Below, in pieces: positions 41,124 to 50,723 of a DNA stretch of 64,000 nucleotides. The stretch covers positions 62,001-126,000 of the forward strand of contig OY762936.1 of the NCBI GenBank assembly GCA_963666935.1, given 5' to 3'. Under the pieces are notes generated by a model that did no database searches, was not told the origin of the DNA, and worked only from the letters and a program-made list of their open reading frames with translations. The position numbers were made by a program, and so were the translations under genes. Each line of letters starts with the position of its first letter. The stretch's first letter is position 1. This stretch comes from G963666935 sp963666935 (GTDB lineage Bacteria; Bacillota; Clostridia; Christensenellales; CAG-138).

Positions 41124-42329
41124 TTATTTGCCGAAGACCTCCAAGGCCTGGAGGAAATCATTTACGAGATCCTCAGTATTTTCCATGCCGACAGAAATGC
41201 GCATCATTCCGTCAGTAATACCGAGCGCCTCGCGCTCCTCTTTGGCCACGCCGGCGTGAGAGGAAATAATAGGATAGGACAAAGAGGTGCGATAGCCGCC
41301 CAGCGTCATGGCGTAGTGAGGCACCCGCAGCTTTGCCATAAACTCATTGATCTTCGCCCAATTCTCCGGCATATAGAACGACAGAATGGCGCCGCAGGTA
41401 CCGTCCTTGAACTGCTTGATCGCAGTAGCCCGTTGAGGATGGCTCGCTAGGCCGGGATACAAAACTTTTTCCACATAGGGGCAGGCCTCCAGCGCCTTGG
41501 CAAGCGCTAAGGCGTTCTTGCACTGACGCTCCAAACGGACGTCCATGGTGCGCATGCCGCGCTGGCACAGATACGCACTGAAGGGATCAAGGATGCTTCC
41601 CACCAGCTTCTGGCGCTCCCAAATCATGTTCATGGATTCCTCATCGCCGGTAGCGGAGCCGGCGCACACGTCGCTGTGGCCGTTGGCAAATTTAGTCAGG
41701 CTCGTGACAACTACATTGGCACCCAGATCCAAAGGCTTTATTACATAAGAAGTGGTGAACGTGTTATCCACGATATAACGAGCGCCAACAGTATGTGCCA
41801 CCTGCGCCACAGCAGCCACATCAATCACCTTAAGGGTGGGATTTGTTACGACCTCGCTGTATACAACTTTTGTATTGGGTCGGATGTTGGCCTTTACATT
41901 CTCGATGTTGGTAAAGTCCGTCATGGTTACTTCTACGCCATAGGTTGGCATGACGTCCTCAATGAACTGCATGGTCTCGCCATACAGGGTATCATCAGAC
42001 AAGATGTGGTCGCCAGCCTTTACATTAGCAACAATTGCGGTAGTGATTGCCGCCATGCCGGAAGAGAACACGATGGTCTGCTCTCCGCCTTCAAGATAGG
42101 TAATCATTTCGCTGAGCATATTGCGGTTCGGGTTACGGGTGCGGATGTAGCTATAGCCCTTGGCTTTGTGCAATGCCTTTAGATCATCCAACGTATCCAC
42201 GCAGACCGCGGTAGACAGATAGACGGGCGGGTTGATAGGCGTGTCGAGCCGACGATCACTGACGACCGATCCCTCGCCTAAAATCAGGGTGTCTCTATGG
42301 AGCCCCTCGCTGTCTGAAACATGATGCAT
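41124..42329 (-). CDS. Trans-sulfuration PLP enzyme (Cys/Met metabolism), copy 1
   Basis: 401 residues of the Cys/Met metabolism PLP family. Key motifs: YSYIRTRNPNRNMLSEMI (phosphate-binding Tyr/Arg region), FSSGMAAITTAIVANV, and the PLP lysine in VVTSLTKFANGHSD (family usual: SxTKYxxGHxD). Likely a cystathionine gamma-synthase, cystathionine gamma-lyase or methionine gamma-lyase; motifs do not separate these. Start supported by AAGGAGGAAATT. It is divergent from the sigma-54-type activator, its probable regulator. Confidence 0.9.
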   Translation of the reverse strand: MHHVSDSEGLHRDTLILGEGSVVSDRRLDTPINPPVYLSTAVCVDTLDDLKALHKAKGYSYIRTRNPNRNMLSEMITYLEGGEQTIVFSSGMAAITTAIVANVKAGDHILSDDTLYGETMQFIEDVMPTYGVEVTMTDFTNIENVKANIRPNTKVVYSEVVTNPTLKVIDVAAVAQVAHTVGARYIVDNTFTTSYVIKPLDLGANVVVTSLTKFANGHSDVCAGSATGDEESMNMIWERQKLVGSILDPFSAYLCQRGMRTMDVRLERQCKNALALAKALEACPYVEKVLYPGLASHPQRATAIKQFKDGTCGAILSFYMPENWAKINEFMAKLRVPHYAMTLGGYRTSLSYPIISSHAGVAKEEREALGITDGMMRISVGMENTEDLVNDFLQALEVFGK

Positions 42330-42590
42330 TTGAATTTCCTCCTTGAGATACTTCGATATTATATTTTATTAGTTCTTGCGACCGTGTACAGGTCAGGCTA
42401 CAATGCCAACATAATAAACTCGCTTTTCTTTAATTTAGCATGGATTAAAAAAATAGTCCAGCATTTTTTGTAAAAAACGACGATATTTTAACGTAGAATT
42501 TGAAAAGAATTTGTTGCATTTCTGACAACAAGTGATAAAATGGCTTTAGATTCCAAAACAAGATCCAGCAAAGATCAGAAAGTGGTACCT

Positions 42591-44747
42591 ATGCGGCAAA
42601 AAATTGCAATTATTACGGGTGCCGCCCGCTGGGGAAGCTACCTGCGTGCGCAATTGATGCGTTTTTTCCCTAACGAGGTGGAGATTGATGAGTATAACGC
42701 GGATGAAAATCCTCTGCGCGAGCCGGCGGACGCAGATCTTTTACTGATTGCCGCGCCCATCGTGTATCATTCGGTTCGCGGATATTTCAGCCCCTCTACG
42801 CCCGCAGTGCACCTTTCTACCACGCTGACCATGCACCAATATAAAATGGTGCGAGAAATTCGAGCCGGCGCGCAGGTGCTGGTGGTAAACGACAGCGAAA
42901 GCGCTGTAATCTCAACGATTTCCGAACTTTATGAGCTGGGGTTAACGCATCTGAAATATTACCCGTATACCACCACTCCCGTGACCAGCGAGGTGCGGCC
43001 CTCCATCGCCATTACCCCGGGTGAATCCTGGCTGGTTCCTGACTATGTGGATGAAATCGTAGATATCGGCAGCCGGGTCATCGATCTGCCCTGCCTGACG
43101 GAGATTGCTATTTATTTGGGACTGGAGCACTTGCTCAAGGGCGACATTTTTTCGAAATATTCCTCGGAGCTTTGCGTAAAAAAGAACAGCCTGTCCTATC
43201 TGCTTGACCGTTCACGTGCGGTGAGCGAAGTGTTTCTCTCTTTGACAAGCACACTGGGAGCGGGTCTTGTGATTGTGGATCGCATGGGGCTGATACAGGA
43301 TTGTAATGACATTGCCGCCGGCATCATCGGTAACCGCAAAAACGTTATAGGCAAACAAATTGGGCAGTTACTGCCCTGCCAGCCCACAAGAGAGCTGGAG
43401 CACATTACACATAACAGCGATACTCAGCTTATCAGCTTTAACAATACGGCCGTATCTGTTCGGGTGATTCCTATCAAAATGCATGACGTATCCTGCGGCG
43501 CCCTAGTAAGCATCAACTCCTTCGAAGAAAACGAAAGGCGCCAGCAGAACCTGCGCCGGCAGATTCAAAAAAAAGGCCATGTGGCCAAATGGAACTTCGA
43601 CGACATCATTACCGTTAACTCGGATATGCTCGCGCTGAAGATCGCAGCGGAAAAGCACGCCAAGTCTAACGCCACGGTTTTAATTACCGGTGAAAGCGGA
43701 ACGGGCAAGGAGGTTTTGGCCCAGGCCATTCACAATGCTTCAGACCGAAAGGACTGTCCATTTGTTTCGCTCAACTGCGCTACGCTGCCCAACGAACTGC
43801 TAGAAAGCGCGCTGTTCGGCTATGAGGAGGGTGTGTTTACCGGCGTCAGAAAGGGCGGCAAGATCGGCCTTTTGGAACTGGCCGCCACCGGCACCGTCTT
43901 TTTGGATGAGATCGGAGACATGGACTTGGAGCTACAGGCTCGGATTTTGCGCGTGCTGGAGGATCGGGACATATTGCGCATCGGTGGCGATACCGCCTAC
44001 CCGGTGGATATCCGGGTCATTGCCGCCACCAATCAGGACCTTTGGGATTTAATGGGCAAGGGTCAGTTTCGCCAGGATTTGTATTACCGGCTAAATGTGA
44101 TTCCACTGGAACCAATACCCCTGCGTCAGCGAACAGACGATATCCTGTTGCTGTTCCGCCACTTTGCAAAACTTAAAGACCGCACCTATACCCTTTCGCC
44201 GGAGGCGGAAGCATATCTGGTTGCCTACCCCTGGTACGGCAATATCCGGGAGTTGCTCAACTGGGTGGAATATCTGTCATTATTGGATCTAGACCACTTA
44301 GAATTGAAGGATATGCAGCGACTGCTCCACGTACGTCAAAAACGAGAACAGCCGGGGCCGCACAGCGCCGATGAGCAAGTTGAAGCACCTGCGCCGACAT
44401 TGGTACAAAAAGTCGAATTGAATCCGGAGCAGGAACTGACGCTCCAAAGGTTTTACGTAGAAATCGCCGGCGGGGAGTTACACTACTACTTGGTCATGCA
44501 GACCCTGATCCGAGGCCATGGGCAGGGCGTGGGCCGCCACACCATTTTTACGGATGTTCGGCGGGAGGGCTACCAACTCAGTGAAATTGAAATCCGCCGA
44601 ATTGTGCAGATGCTCTGCCGCCACCAGCTGGCCCTTCAGGGCAGTGGGCGCACCGGCGCGCGGATCACGCCACTGGGCATGGCTGCCTTCGAGGAGATGC
44701 GGGGAAATCCCTGTTTAAAGAATATGTTGAATTTCCTTGATAATTAA
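42591..44747 (+). CDS. Sigma-54-type transcriptional activator with altered GAFTGA loop
   Basis: 718 residues from the ATG at 42591; 42540 is an alternative, and neither has a good ribosome binding site. Order: N-terminal domain resembling PrpR_N (ligand sensing, residues 1-190), a PAS-like domain (GAGLVIVDRMGLIQDCN), an AAA+ domain (Walker A GESGTGKEVLAQAI, Walker B GTVFLDEIGDMD, RLNVIPLEPIPLRQR), and a C-terminal winged-helix-like segment. The loop that normally reads GAFTGA is GVFTGV. No Fis-type HTH is evident. It lies between the trans-sulfuration gene and the exporter/lyase genes. Confidence 0.88.
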   Translation: MRQKIAIITGAARWGSYLRAQLMRFFPNEVEIDEYNADENPLREPADADLLLIAAPIVYHSVRGYFSPSTPAVHLSTTLTMHQYKMVREIRAGAQVLVVNDSESAVISTISELYELGLTHLKYYPYTTTPVTSEVRPSIAITPGESWLVPDYVDEIVDIGSRVIDLPCLTEIAIYLGLEHLLKGDIFSKYSSELCVKKNSLSYLLDRSRAVSEVFLSLTSTLGAGLVIVDRMGLIQDCNDIAAGIIGNRKNVIGKQIGQLLPCQPTRELEHITHNSDTQLISFNNTAVSVRVIPIKMHDVSCGALVSINSFEENERRQQNLRRQIQKKGHVAKWNFDDIITVNSDMLALKIAAEKHAKSNATVLITGESGTGKEVLAQAIHNASDRKDCPFVSLNCATLPNELLESALFGYEEGVFTGVRKGGKIGLLELAATGTVFLDEIGDMDLELQARILRVLEDRDILRIGGDTAYPVDIRVIAATNQDLWDLMGKGQFRQDLYYRLNVIPLEPIPLRQRTDDILLLFRHFAKLKDRTYTLSPEAEAYLVAYPWYGNIRELLNWVEYLSLLDLDHLELKDMQRLLHVRQKREQPGPHSADEQVEAPAPTLVQKVELNPEQELTLQRFYVEIAGGELHYYLVMQTLIRGHGQGVGRHTIFTDVRREGYQLSEIEIRRIVQMLCRHQLALQGSGRTGARITPLGMAAFEEMRGNPCLKNMLNFLDN

Positions 44748-44797
44748 ACAGGTTCTTTATATTTTTTATTGTTACGGAGTGAGGGAATTAAACTGAA

Positions 44798-45688
44798 ATG
44801 CTTATCTCGTATATTTTGATCCTGCTTTCCGGTTGCCTGTGGGGTTCCATGGGCGCAATGTTTAAGGGTTTGCAGTCGTTTGGCATTACCTCTACGCAGG
44901 CGGCGTTCTGCCGCATGCTGGTGGCGACCATCCTCTTTGGAGTCTATTTTTTAATTCGGAACCGCAAGGCGTTCCGGGTCACTTGGAAGCAACTGTTGGC
45001 GCTGTTCGTGGCCGGTGGTATCGGTTCCGGCACCTTTAGCATGACATATTTCATGGCGGTTTCTGAAACCACCGTGTCATTTGTTGCGGCCATGACATAC
45101 ACGGCGCCCGCATTTGTTGCGATCTTCTCCGTTTTTTTGTTCAAGGAGAAGCTGACAAAGCGAAAGCTGGTTTCGCTGGCTCTGATTCTGGTCGGCAGCA
45201 TTCTGGTGACGGGTGTACTGCAAACTGCCGGAGTTCACTATTCGCTTAAGGGAATTCTGCTGGGCCTTTCTTGCGGTTTTGCCTATTCCCTTTACAGCCT
45301 TTTTCTGAGAATGGCCCTTTTGAAAGGAAGCTCCATTGAGAGCGCGTCCTTTTATTGTATGTTGTTCGCCTTCATAATAATTGCACCCTTTGGAAATATG
45401 GAGAGCGCACTCCCCCAGCTGGCTGACCCCCGCTGCCTGGCGCTGGTGGCGGCGCTGGGCATTTTTACCGCGGCCGTTCCCGGCATTCTATACAGCATCG
45501 GCATGTCCCGGGTGGAAAGCAGCAAGGCCGCCATGCTTGCCACCGTCGATCTGGTGGTGGCCACCATTTTGGGCGTTGCACTGTTCCACGATTCGCTGAG
45601 CATACTGCAGATCTCCGGCATTGTGCTGATTTTGGGATCTGTTATGATATTATCATATAATGAGGAGGAAAAGAGACATGCTGTATGA
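44798..45688 (+). CDS. EamA-family (DMT) transporter
   Basis: 296 residues with ten hydrophobic helices in two EamA repeats (first ending at FLFKEKLTKRKLVSLALILVGSILV, second at LFHDSLSILQISGIVLILGSVM). Such proteins mostly export amino acids or metabolites. It overlaps the MalY-type lyase gene by 11 bp, so the two are coupled. Cysteine, homocysteine or another amino acid could be the substrate. Confidence 0.9.
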   Translation: MLISYILILLSGCLWGSMGAMFKGLQSFGITSTQAAFCRMLVATILFGVYFLIRNRKAFRVTWKQLLALFVAGGIGSGTFSMTYFMAVSETTVSFVAAMTYTAPAFVAIFSVFLFKEKLTKRKLVSLALILVGSILVTGVLQTAGVHYSLKGILLGLSCGFAYSLYSLFLRMALLKGSSIESASFYCMLFAFIIIAPFGNMESALPQLADPRCLALVAALGIFTAAVPGILYSIGMSRVESSKAAMLATVDLVVATILGVALFHDSLSILQISGIVLILGSVMILSYNEEEKRHAV

Positions 45689-46850
45689 TTTTGACAAGGT
45701 GATCGACCGCACCGGCACCATGGCCGAAAAATATGATTTTGCAGAGAGAAAGGGGAAGCCCAAGGACGCCACACCCCTGTGGGTAGCGGATATGGAGTTT
45801 GCCACAGCGCAACCCATCATCGACGCGCTCAAGGCTCGAGCGGACCACGGGATTTTCGGCTATACTGAGACCAACGAAGCCTACGCCCAAACCGTTAAGA
45901 ACTGGTGGAAAAAGCACTATGATTTTGAGATTAAGACCGAGTGGATTGAAAAAACACCTACCATTGTATTCTCTCTGGCCACGGCGGTACGCGCCTTCAC
46001 AACCGTCGGTGACCCGGTACTGATTCAGCAGCCAGTTTATCATCCCTTCAAAAATGTTGTCGTCAACAATGGCCGCGTCCCCGTTTCCAGTGACTTGCGC
46101 CTGGTGGACGGCAAGTATTATATGGATTTTGATGGGTTGGAAGCCAAGATTAAAGAGCATCACATCAAGCTCTTCCTGTTGTGTAGCCCACACAACCCCG
46201 TGGGCCGTTCCTGGACGGCAGAAGAGCTGAAAAAGGTGGCTGAAATCTGCATAAAATACGATGTGATTGTCGTCAGCGACGAAATTCACTGCGACTTCAC
46301 TTGGGCGGGCAAGCATACCGTTATTCTCAATGCGGCACCGGAGCTGCGGGATCAATGCATCCTCTGCATCTCCCCCTCCAAAACCTTTAACCTGGCGGGC
46401 CTTCAGCTGGCCAACAACATCATCCCCAACAAAGAGCTTCGCGATCGTTTCACAAATGCCAAAGAGCGTACCGGCTGCGACGAGGCTAACGTTATGGGCA
46501 TTGCAGCCTGTATGGCAGCTTATGAACACGGTGAAGAATGGTATCAGCAGCTTCGCACATATTTGCAAGGGAACATCTCGTTCATGAAGCAGTTTGTAAA
46601 TAAGGAGATGCCTGGCATTACCCTCATCGAGCCAGAGGCCACCTATCTGCTTTGGCTGGACTTCCGGGCCTTAGGTCTTTCAGACGCGGAAATCGAGCAG
46701 CGCATGCTCCACACAGCAAAGGTCTGGCTGAACAACGGCTCCATATTCGGGCCCGCGGGCATCGGCTTCCAGCGCACCAACATCGCCTGCTCCCGCCTTG
46801 TGCTGATGGATGCCATGGAACGGATGCGCAAAGCTTTCTGCGCTTTCTGA
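45678..46850 (+). CDS. MalY/PatB-family C-S lyase (aminotransferase fold I)
   Basis: 390 residues from the ATG at 45678 (GAGGAGGAAAAGAGAC upstream). PLP fold I with WVADMEFATAQPIIDAL, LCSPHNPVGRSW, VSDEIHCDFTW and the PLP lysine in ISPSKTFNLAGL, all hallmarks of MalY/PatB cystathionine beta-lyases. It cleaves C-S bonds of cysteine conjugates or cystathionine, giving pyruvate, ammonia and a thiol. It follows the exporter gene in the same operon. Confidence 0.94.
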   Translation: MLYDFDKVIDRTGTMAEKYDFAERKGKPKDATPLWVADMEFATAQPIIDALKARADHGIFGYTETNEAYAQTVKNWWKKHYDFEIKTEWIEKTPTIVFSLATAVRAFTTVGDPVLIQQPVYHPFKNVVVNNGRVPVSSDLRLVDGKYYMDFDGLEAKIKEHHIKLFLLCSPHNPVGRSWTAEELKKVAEICIKYDVIVVSDEIHCDFTWAGKHTVILNAAPELRDQCILCISPSKTFNLAGLQLANNIIPNKELRDRFTNAKERTGCDEANVMGIAACMAAYEHGEEWYQQLRTYLQGNISFMKQFVNKEMPGITLIEPEATYLLWLDFRALGLSDAEIEQRMLHTAKVWLNNGSIFGPAGIGFQRTNIACSRLVLMDAMERMRKAFCAF

Positions 46851-46909
46851 TACGTAATAAATTTAAAAAACCAGACGAAATCTAAAAACCGCATAGAAGG
46901 AGAAGCACT

Positions 46910-48100
46910 ATGAAGATCACCAAAGTTGATGTCTATATGCTGGACGCGGGAGCGCAAAGAAGCAGCCGCCGGCCCATCTGCTGTCGTGTCCATACGGATG
47001 AGGGTGTTTACGGTGATGGCGAAGCCGGCATCGCCTTCGATATTGCGGCCCCGGCGGGCATCGGCATGCTGCAAGATATCTCTCGCCTCGTGATCGGCGA
47101 AAACCCCATGCGGGTAGAGTACATCTGGGAAAAGATGTTCTACGACACATTTTGGGCACAGGGCGGCGGGCCGGTGGTCTATTCTGCCATGAGCGCCATT
47201 GACATCGCCCTCATGGATATCAAGGGCAAAGTTCTGGGCGTTCCCATCTACGAGCTCATCGGCGGCAAGTTCCGCAATGAGCTTCGGTGCTATGCGTCCC
47301 AGCTGCAGTTTGGCTGGGCGGATCGGATCGGCCCTTGGGGCACCACCGAGGAGTATGTCAATATTGTCAAGTATGCCATGAGCCAAGGCTACGATGCCGT
47401 CAAGATCGACTTCACCATGTATGACCGCCAGGGCAAGGACATTCCCTGTCAGATGTGGCACGGCATCCTTCCCCGGGATCTGTATGACCTGTTTGAGGAG
47501 CGGCTCGCTGCCATCCGTAGCGAGTGCGGGAATCATCTGGATATTTTAATAGAAAACCATGGCCGGACGGACGTCACCGCCGCCATTCAACTGGGCGAGC
47601 TGGTAGACAAATACCATTGTTACTGCTATGAAGAACCTGTCACGCTGCAGAACACCGACTTCCAGCGGCTGGTCCGGGAGCGAGTCAAAACCCCTATCGG
47701 CTCCGGCGAGCGAATCTATACACGCTACGGCTTCCAGAACTTTTTGCGGGATCATTCCATCCAGCTGATCCAGCCGGACGCCTGCAACTGCGGCGGCATT
47801 ACGGAGACGAAGAAAATCTGCGATCTCGCCTCCGTTTATGATGCCCGGGCACAGGTGCACTGTGCCGGCAGCCCCATTTCCACAGCCGCGGCGCTGCAGC
47901 TCTCCGCCGCCATCACCAACTTCGGCATCTATGAGCACCACTTCCGCAGCACGCAACCCGCCATCACGGTTTTGGGCAAGTATGACTATCAGCCTGTGAA
48001 TGGCAAGTATTATATCCCCGATCTGCCCGGTTTGGGGCAGGAGCTTTCGGATTTTGCCATGGAGACGGCACTGGTCCATGTAACAGTGGATAGCCACTAA
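46910..48100 (+). CDS. Enolase-superfamily enzyme (mandelate racemase/MLE type)
   Basis: 396 residues, with AGAAGGAG before the ATG. N-terminal capping domain, then a TIM barrel with VKIDF (Lys), LIENHGR (Glu), CYEEPV (Glu) and GSGERIY (Glu) as metal and acid/base positions, then QPDACNCGGITE. Probably an acid-sugar dehydratase or related racemase; the exact substrate cannot be read from these motifs. It follows the MalY gene by 59 bp on the same strand. Confidence 0.9.
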   Translation: MKITKVDVYMLDAGAQRSSRRPICCRVHTDEGVYGDGEAGIAFDIAAPAGIGMLQDISRLVIGENPMRVEYIWEKMFYDTFWAQGGGPVVYSAMSAIDIALMDIKGKVLGVPIYELIGGKFRNELRCYASQLQFGWADRIGPWGTTEEYVNIVKYAMSQGYDAVKIDFTMYDRQGKDIPCQMWHGILPRDLYDLFEERLAAIRSECGNHLDILIENHGRTDVTAAIQLGELVDKYHCYCYEEPVTLQNTDFQRLVRERVKTPIGSGERIYTRYGFQNFLRDHSIQLIQPDACNCGGITETKKICDLASVYDARAQVHCAGSPISTAAALQLSAAITNFGIYEHHFRSTQPAITVLGKYDYQPVNGKYYIPDLPGLGQELSDFAMETALVHVTVDSH

Positions 48101-48130
48101 TGCTATCGCATCCCTTTTTTATAAAAACAA

Positions 48131-48161
48131 AAGGACGCAGGTGGTTTACACCTGCGTCCTT
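48131..48161. terminator. Bidirectional terminator
   Basis: A 13-bp perfect inverted repeat, AAGGACGCAGGTG / CACCTGCGTCCTT with a 5-nt loop, lies between the converging enolase-family gene and uppP. Confidence 0.85.
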
Positions 48162-48179
48162 ATTAATACAAAAATCCTT

Positions 48180-48962
48180 TTAGAAGAAGATATGCAACAC
48201 AAGCTGATCCAGCAGCACCAGAATACCCAATATCCCCACATATACGGCAAACCCCTTGAGGCTCTTTTCTTTGATTAGCTTGAGCATGAGGCGGATGGCA
48301 AAATACCCACTCACAGCCGCAAGCGCCATGCCTAAAACGATACCGCTCCAGGGAACATCTGCAGGACCGGCCGCAATGGCGTCAGGAAGCTGCAAAATAA
48401 GGGAACCTAATATGGCCGGAATGGAGAGCAAGAAAGAAAACTCCGCCGCATCCTCCTTAGCCAGGCCGAACAGCCGCGAACCCGCAATGGTGGTGCCGCT
48501 TCTGGAAATTCCGGGCAGGATGGCAATCCCCTGCATGAAGCCTACGGCCAGCGCGCTTTGCACCCCCATCTCTGGAATCTTCTTTTTGCCGCGCGCCAAT
48601 CTTTCGTTGATCATCAGTACTACGGCCGTAATCAAAAATCCGAAGCCAAGCAACCCACCACTATAGGCAGAGTCAATCAAATCTTTAAACAGGAACGCCA
48701 TCACCGCCGTTACAGCAGTGGCCGCTAGCAGCAGACCCATTTTTTTTTGAATCGGATGACAGATCAATTCCCATATCTGTCTGCGGAAAACCACAAATAC
48801 CGCAACCAGCGTACCCGCGTGGAGCATGCTGTCAAAAAACAGCGCGCCTTCCTGAATGCCGAAAATGTTTTGCAGCAATACCAAGTGCCCCGAGCTGGAT
48901 ACCGGTAAAAATTCGCACAGCCCTTGCACGAGCCCCAGTAATGCCGCGTGCCACAGGTTCAT
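48180..48962 (-). CDS. uppP: Undecaprenyl-diphosphate phosphatase
   Basis: 260 residues with eight helices. The signature GLCEFLPVSSSGHLVL and the second PGISRSGTTI motif are diagnostic of UppP (BacA), which recycles the undecaprenyl carrier lipid and gives some bacitracin resistance. Start supported by AGGTGATGAAAT. Confidence 0.97.
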   Translation of the reverse strand: MNLWHAALLGLVQGLCEFLPVSSSGHLVLLQNIFGIQEGALFFDSMLHAGTLVAVFVVFRRQIWELICHPIQKKMGLLLAATAVTAVMAFLFKDLIDSAYSGGLLGFGFLITAVVLMINERLARGKKKIPEMGVQSALAVGFMQGIAILPGISRSGTTIAGSRLFGLAKEDAAEFSFLLSIPAILGSLILQLPDAIAAGPADVPWSGIVLGMALAAVSGYFAIRLMLKLIKEKSLKGFAVYVGILGILVLLDQLVLHIFF

Positions 48963-49083
48963 ATTTCATCACCTCACGCTATTCATTATAGGTAGAAGCT
49001 GGCCGGGATACAACTTATTTTTATGTCCTGTTTTACAAATCCATGTTGCCTTTCACATGAATGCATCTGTTTTACGGCATGCA

Positions 49084-49111
49084 AAGGGGCCGGTTTTATA
49101 ACCGGCCCCTT
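49084..49111 (-). terminator. Terminator after the second trans-sulfuration gene
   Basis: A 12-bp perfect stem AAGGGGCCGGTT / AACCGGCCCCTT around TTAT, 10 bp after the stop codon of the gene at 49121. Confidence 0.8.
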
Positions 49112-49120
49112 CATATACAT

Positions 49121-50320
49121 TTATATTTTATCCAGCTGTTCTTTCAAGTCCGCAATCACATCCTCTGGGTCTTCCAAACCCACGGACAGTCGGATCATGC
49201 TCTCGCGGATGCCGGCTTCCGCCAGCGCCTCCGGCGAATACGTGGAGTGCGTCATGGAAGCAGGATGCTCGATGAGCGTTTCCGTATCGCCTAAGCTCAC
49301 AGCCAAAGCGCAAAGGGACAAGGAGTTGATAAACGTCTCCGCCCGCTTCTTGTCGCAGTTGAGCTCAAAGGTCACCATACCGCCAAAACCGTGTTCAAAA
49401 AGCCGCTTTGCCAGCTCGTGCTGAGGGTGAGATTTAAGCCCCGGGTAAAGCACCTTCTTCACCGCGGAGTGGGATTCTAAAAACTCTGCAATGCGCTGGG
49501 CGCTAGCACAGTGCTTCGTCATGCGGATATCCAACGTTTTGATTCCGCGGTTGAGAAGGAACGCCTCGAAGGGGCCGACCACCGCGCCGGTCATATCCTT
49601 CATGCCGTAATGCGCAATCTCATGAATGATCTCCTTGCTGCTTACGGCCACCCCGGCGACTACGTCGCCGTGGCCATTGAGGTATTTGGTAGCACTGTGC
49701 ACCACTACATCCGCCCCCAATTCCAGTGGACGTATCAGATAGGGCGTAACAAACGTATTATCCACCACCACCTTGATATCCGGCTTAAGTCCGTGCACCA
49801 GCCCGGCGATGGCGGAAATGTCTGCAATTTTTAAATCCGGATTGCTTTCGGTTTCAAAGTAGACCACCGCAGTATTGGGCTGAATGCCGTTTTTGATCTC
49901 CTCAAGGTTTGAGAAGTCTACCTGTGTCACTTCAATTCCGTAACGGATCAGGCCAGTGGTGAGGCACGCATAGGTGCAGCCATACAGCGCCCGATCCGCT
50001 AGCACGTGGTCGCCGGCCTTAAGCAGCGTCCACAGGGTTCCGCTGATGGCGCCCATACCGGAAGCCATCACCACCCCGGCCTCTCCGCCCTCAAGCGACG
50101 CGACTTTTGCGCCCACTTCATTGGCATTGGGGTTCCCCAGCCGGGTATAAATATAGCCCTCCTGTTCGCCCGCAAACCGCGCCGCCCCCTGTGCCGTGTT
50201 GTCAAACACAAAGGTTGAGGTTTGGAAAATAGGCGTCGCCAGAGGACTAATCCCCTCAAGGTGCGGGTGCGCAACATGGATCTGCCGGGTGGCAAATCCC
50301 TTTTTCTCCATACATGACAT
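49121..50320 (-). CDS. Trans-sulfuration PLP enzyme, methionine gamma-lyase-like, copy 2
   Basis: 399 residues. YIYTRLGNPNANEVGAKVA, VMASGMGAISGTLWTLL and the PLP lysine in VVHSATKYLNGHGDVV. The early LATPIFQTSTFVFDN and the C-terminal NSLSLCALAVSLGDTETLIEH are typical for methionine gamma-lyase/cystathionine gamma-lyase. The start at 50320 has GGAGG 9 nt upstream. It is more canonical than copy 1 (TKYLNGH rather than TKFANGH), so the two probably act on different substrates. Confidence 0.92.
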   Translation of the reverse strand: MSCMEKKGFATRQIHVAHPHLEGISPLATPIFQTSTFVFDNTAQGAARFAGEQEGYIYTRLGNPNANEVGAKVASLEGGEAGVVMASGMGAISGTLWTLLKAGDHVLADRALYGCTYACLTTGLIRYGIEVTQVDFSNLEEIKNGIQPNTAVVYFETESNPDLKIADISAIAGLVHGLKPDIKVVVDNTFVTPYLIRPLELGADVVVHSATKYLNGHGDVVAGVAVSSKEIIHEIAHYGMKDMTGAVVGPFEAFLLNRGIKTLDIRMTKHCASAQRIAEFLESHSAVKKVLYPGLKSHPQHELAKRLFEHGFGGMVTFELNCDKKRAETFINSLSLCALAVSLGDTETLIEHPASMTHSTYSPEALAEAGIRESMIRLSVGLEDPEDVIADLKEQLDKI

Positions 50321-50637
50321 AATCGAATACCTCCTGATTCTTTAATTGCCGCTAATGAAACGGCTATGATCATGTATTTATGTTAATTTAATTAACATCT
50401 CGTGTGCCGGCGGAACGGGTAAACCCCTCCCGAGCTTTTAACCGCAAAAGGGCCCTCTCTTTTTAATGTTATCACAATTACACATAAAATTGAACGCAAA
50501 AGTACTTGCCGCCGTCAAAGCCGGACGCCGTTCCTTTCCGCTTTCCTATTGTATTCCATCCTTTTGTTTGCTTCAATCATTATTAAATAGAGCAGCGTTT
50601 TTTACAATTGAATTGTCCATTTTGTTGTTATTCGTAC

Positions 50638-50664
50638 AAAGGGACCGCCGTAGGCAGTCCCTTT
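50638..50664. terminator. Hairpin in the 403-bp gap after the zinc-ribbon protein gene
   Basis: AAAGGGACcGCC-GTA-GGCaGTCCCTTT with T-rich sequence on the plus side (TTTCTTTT), about 60 bp after the stop codon of the gene at 50724. Apart from this I see no gene or riboswitch between 50321 and 50723. Confidence 0.55.
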
Positions 50665-50723
50665 TCTTTTATTCTTCCAAACGGATCTTCCGTCCGACAC
50701 GCAAATTAAAAGAATCTTTCGCC

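Noticed and set aside
42330..42540. Sigma-54 promoter beside the activator gene
   Set aside because: A TTGGCAT...GC stretch has the wrong GG-to-GC spacing.
50321..50723. SAM or other riboswitch ahead of the trans-sulfuration gene
   Set aside because: Looked for the conserved SAM-I core and T-box sequence on the minus strand and found neither.
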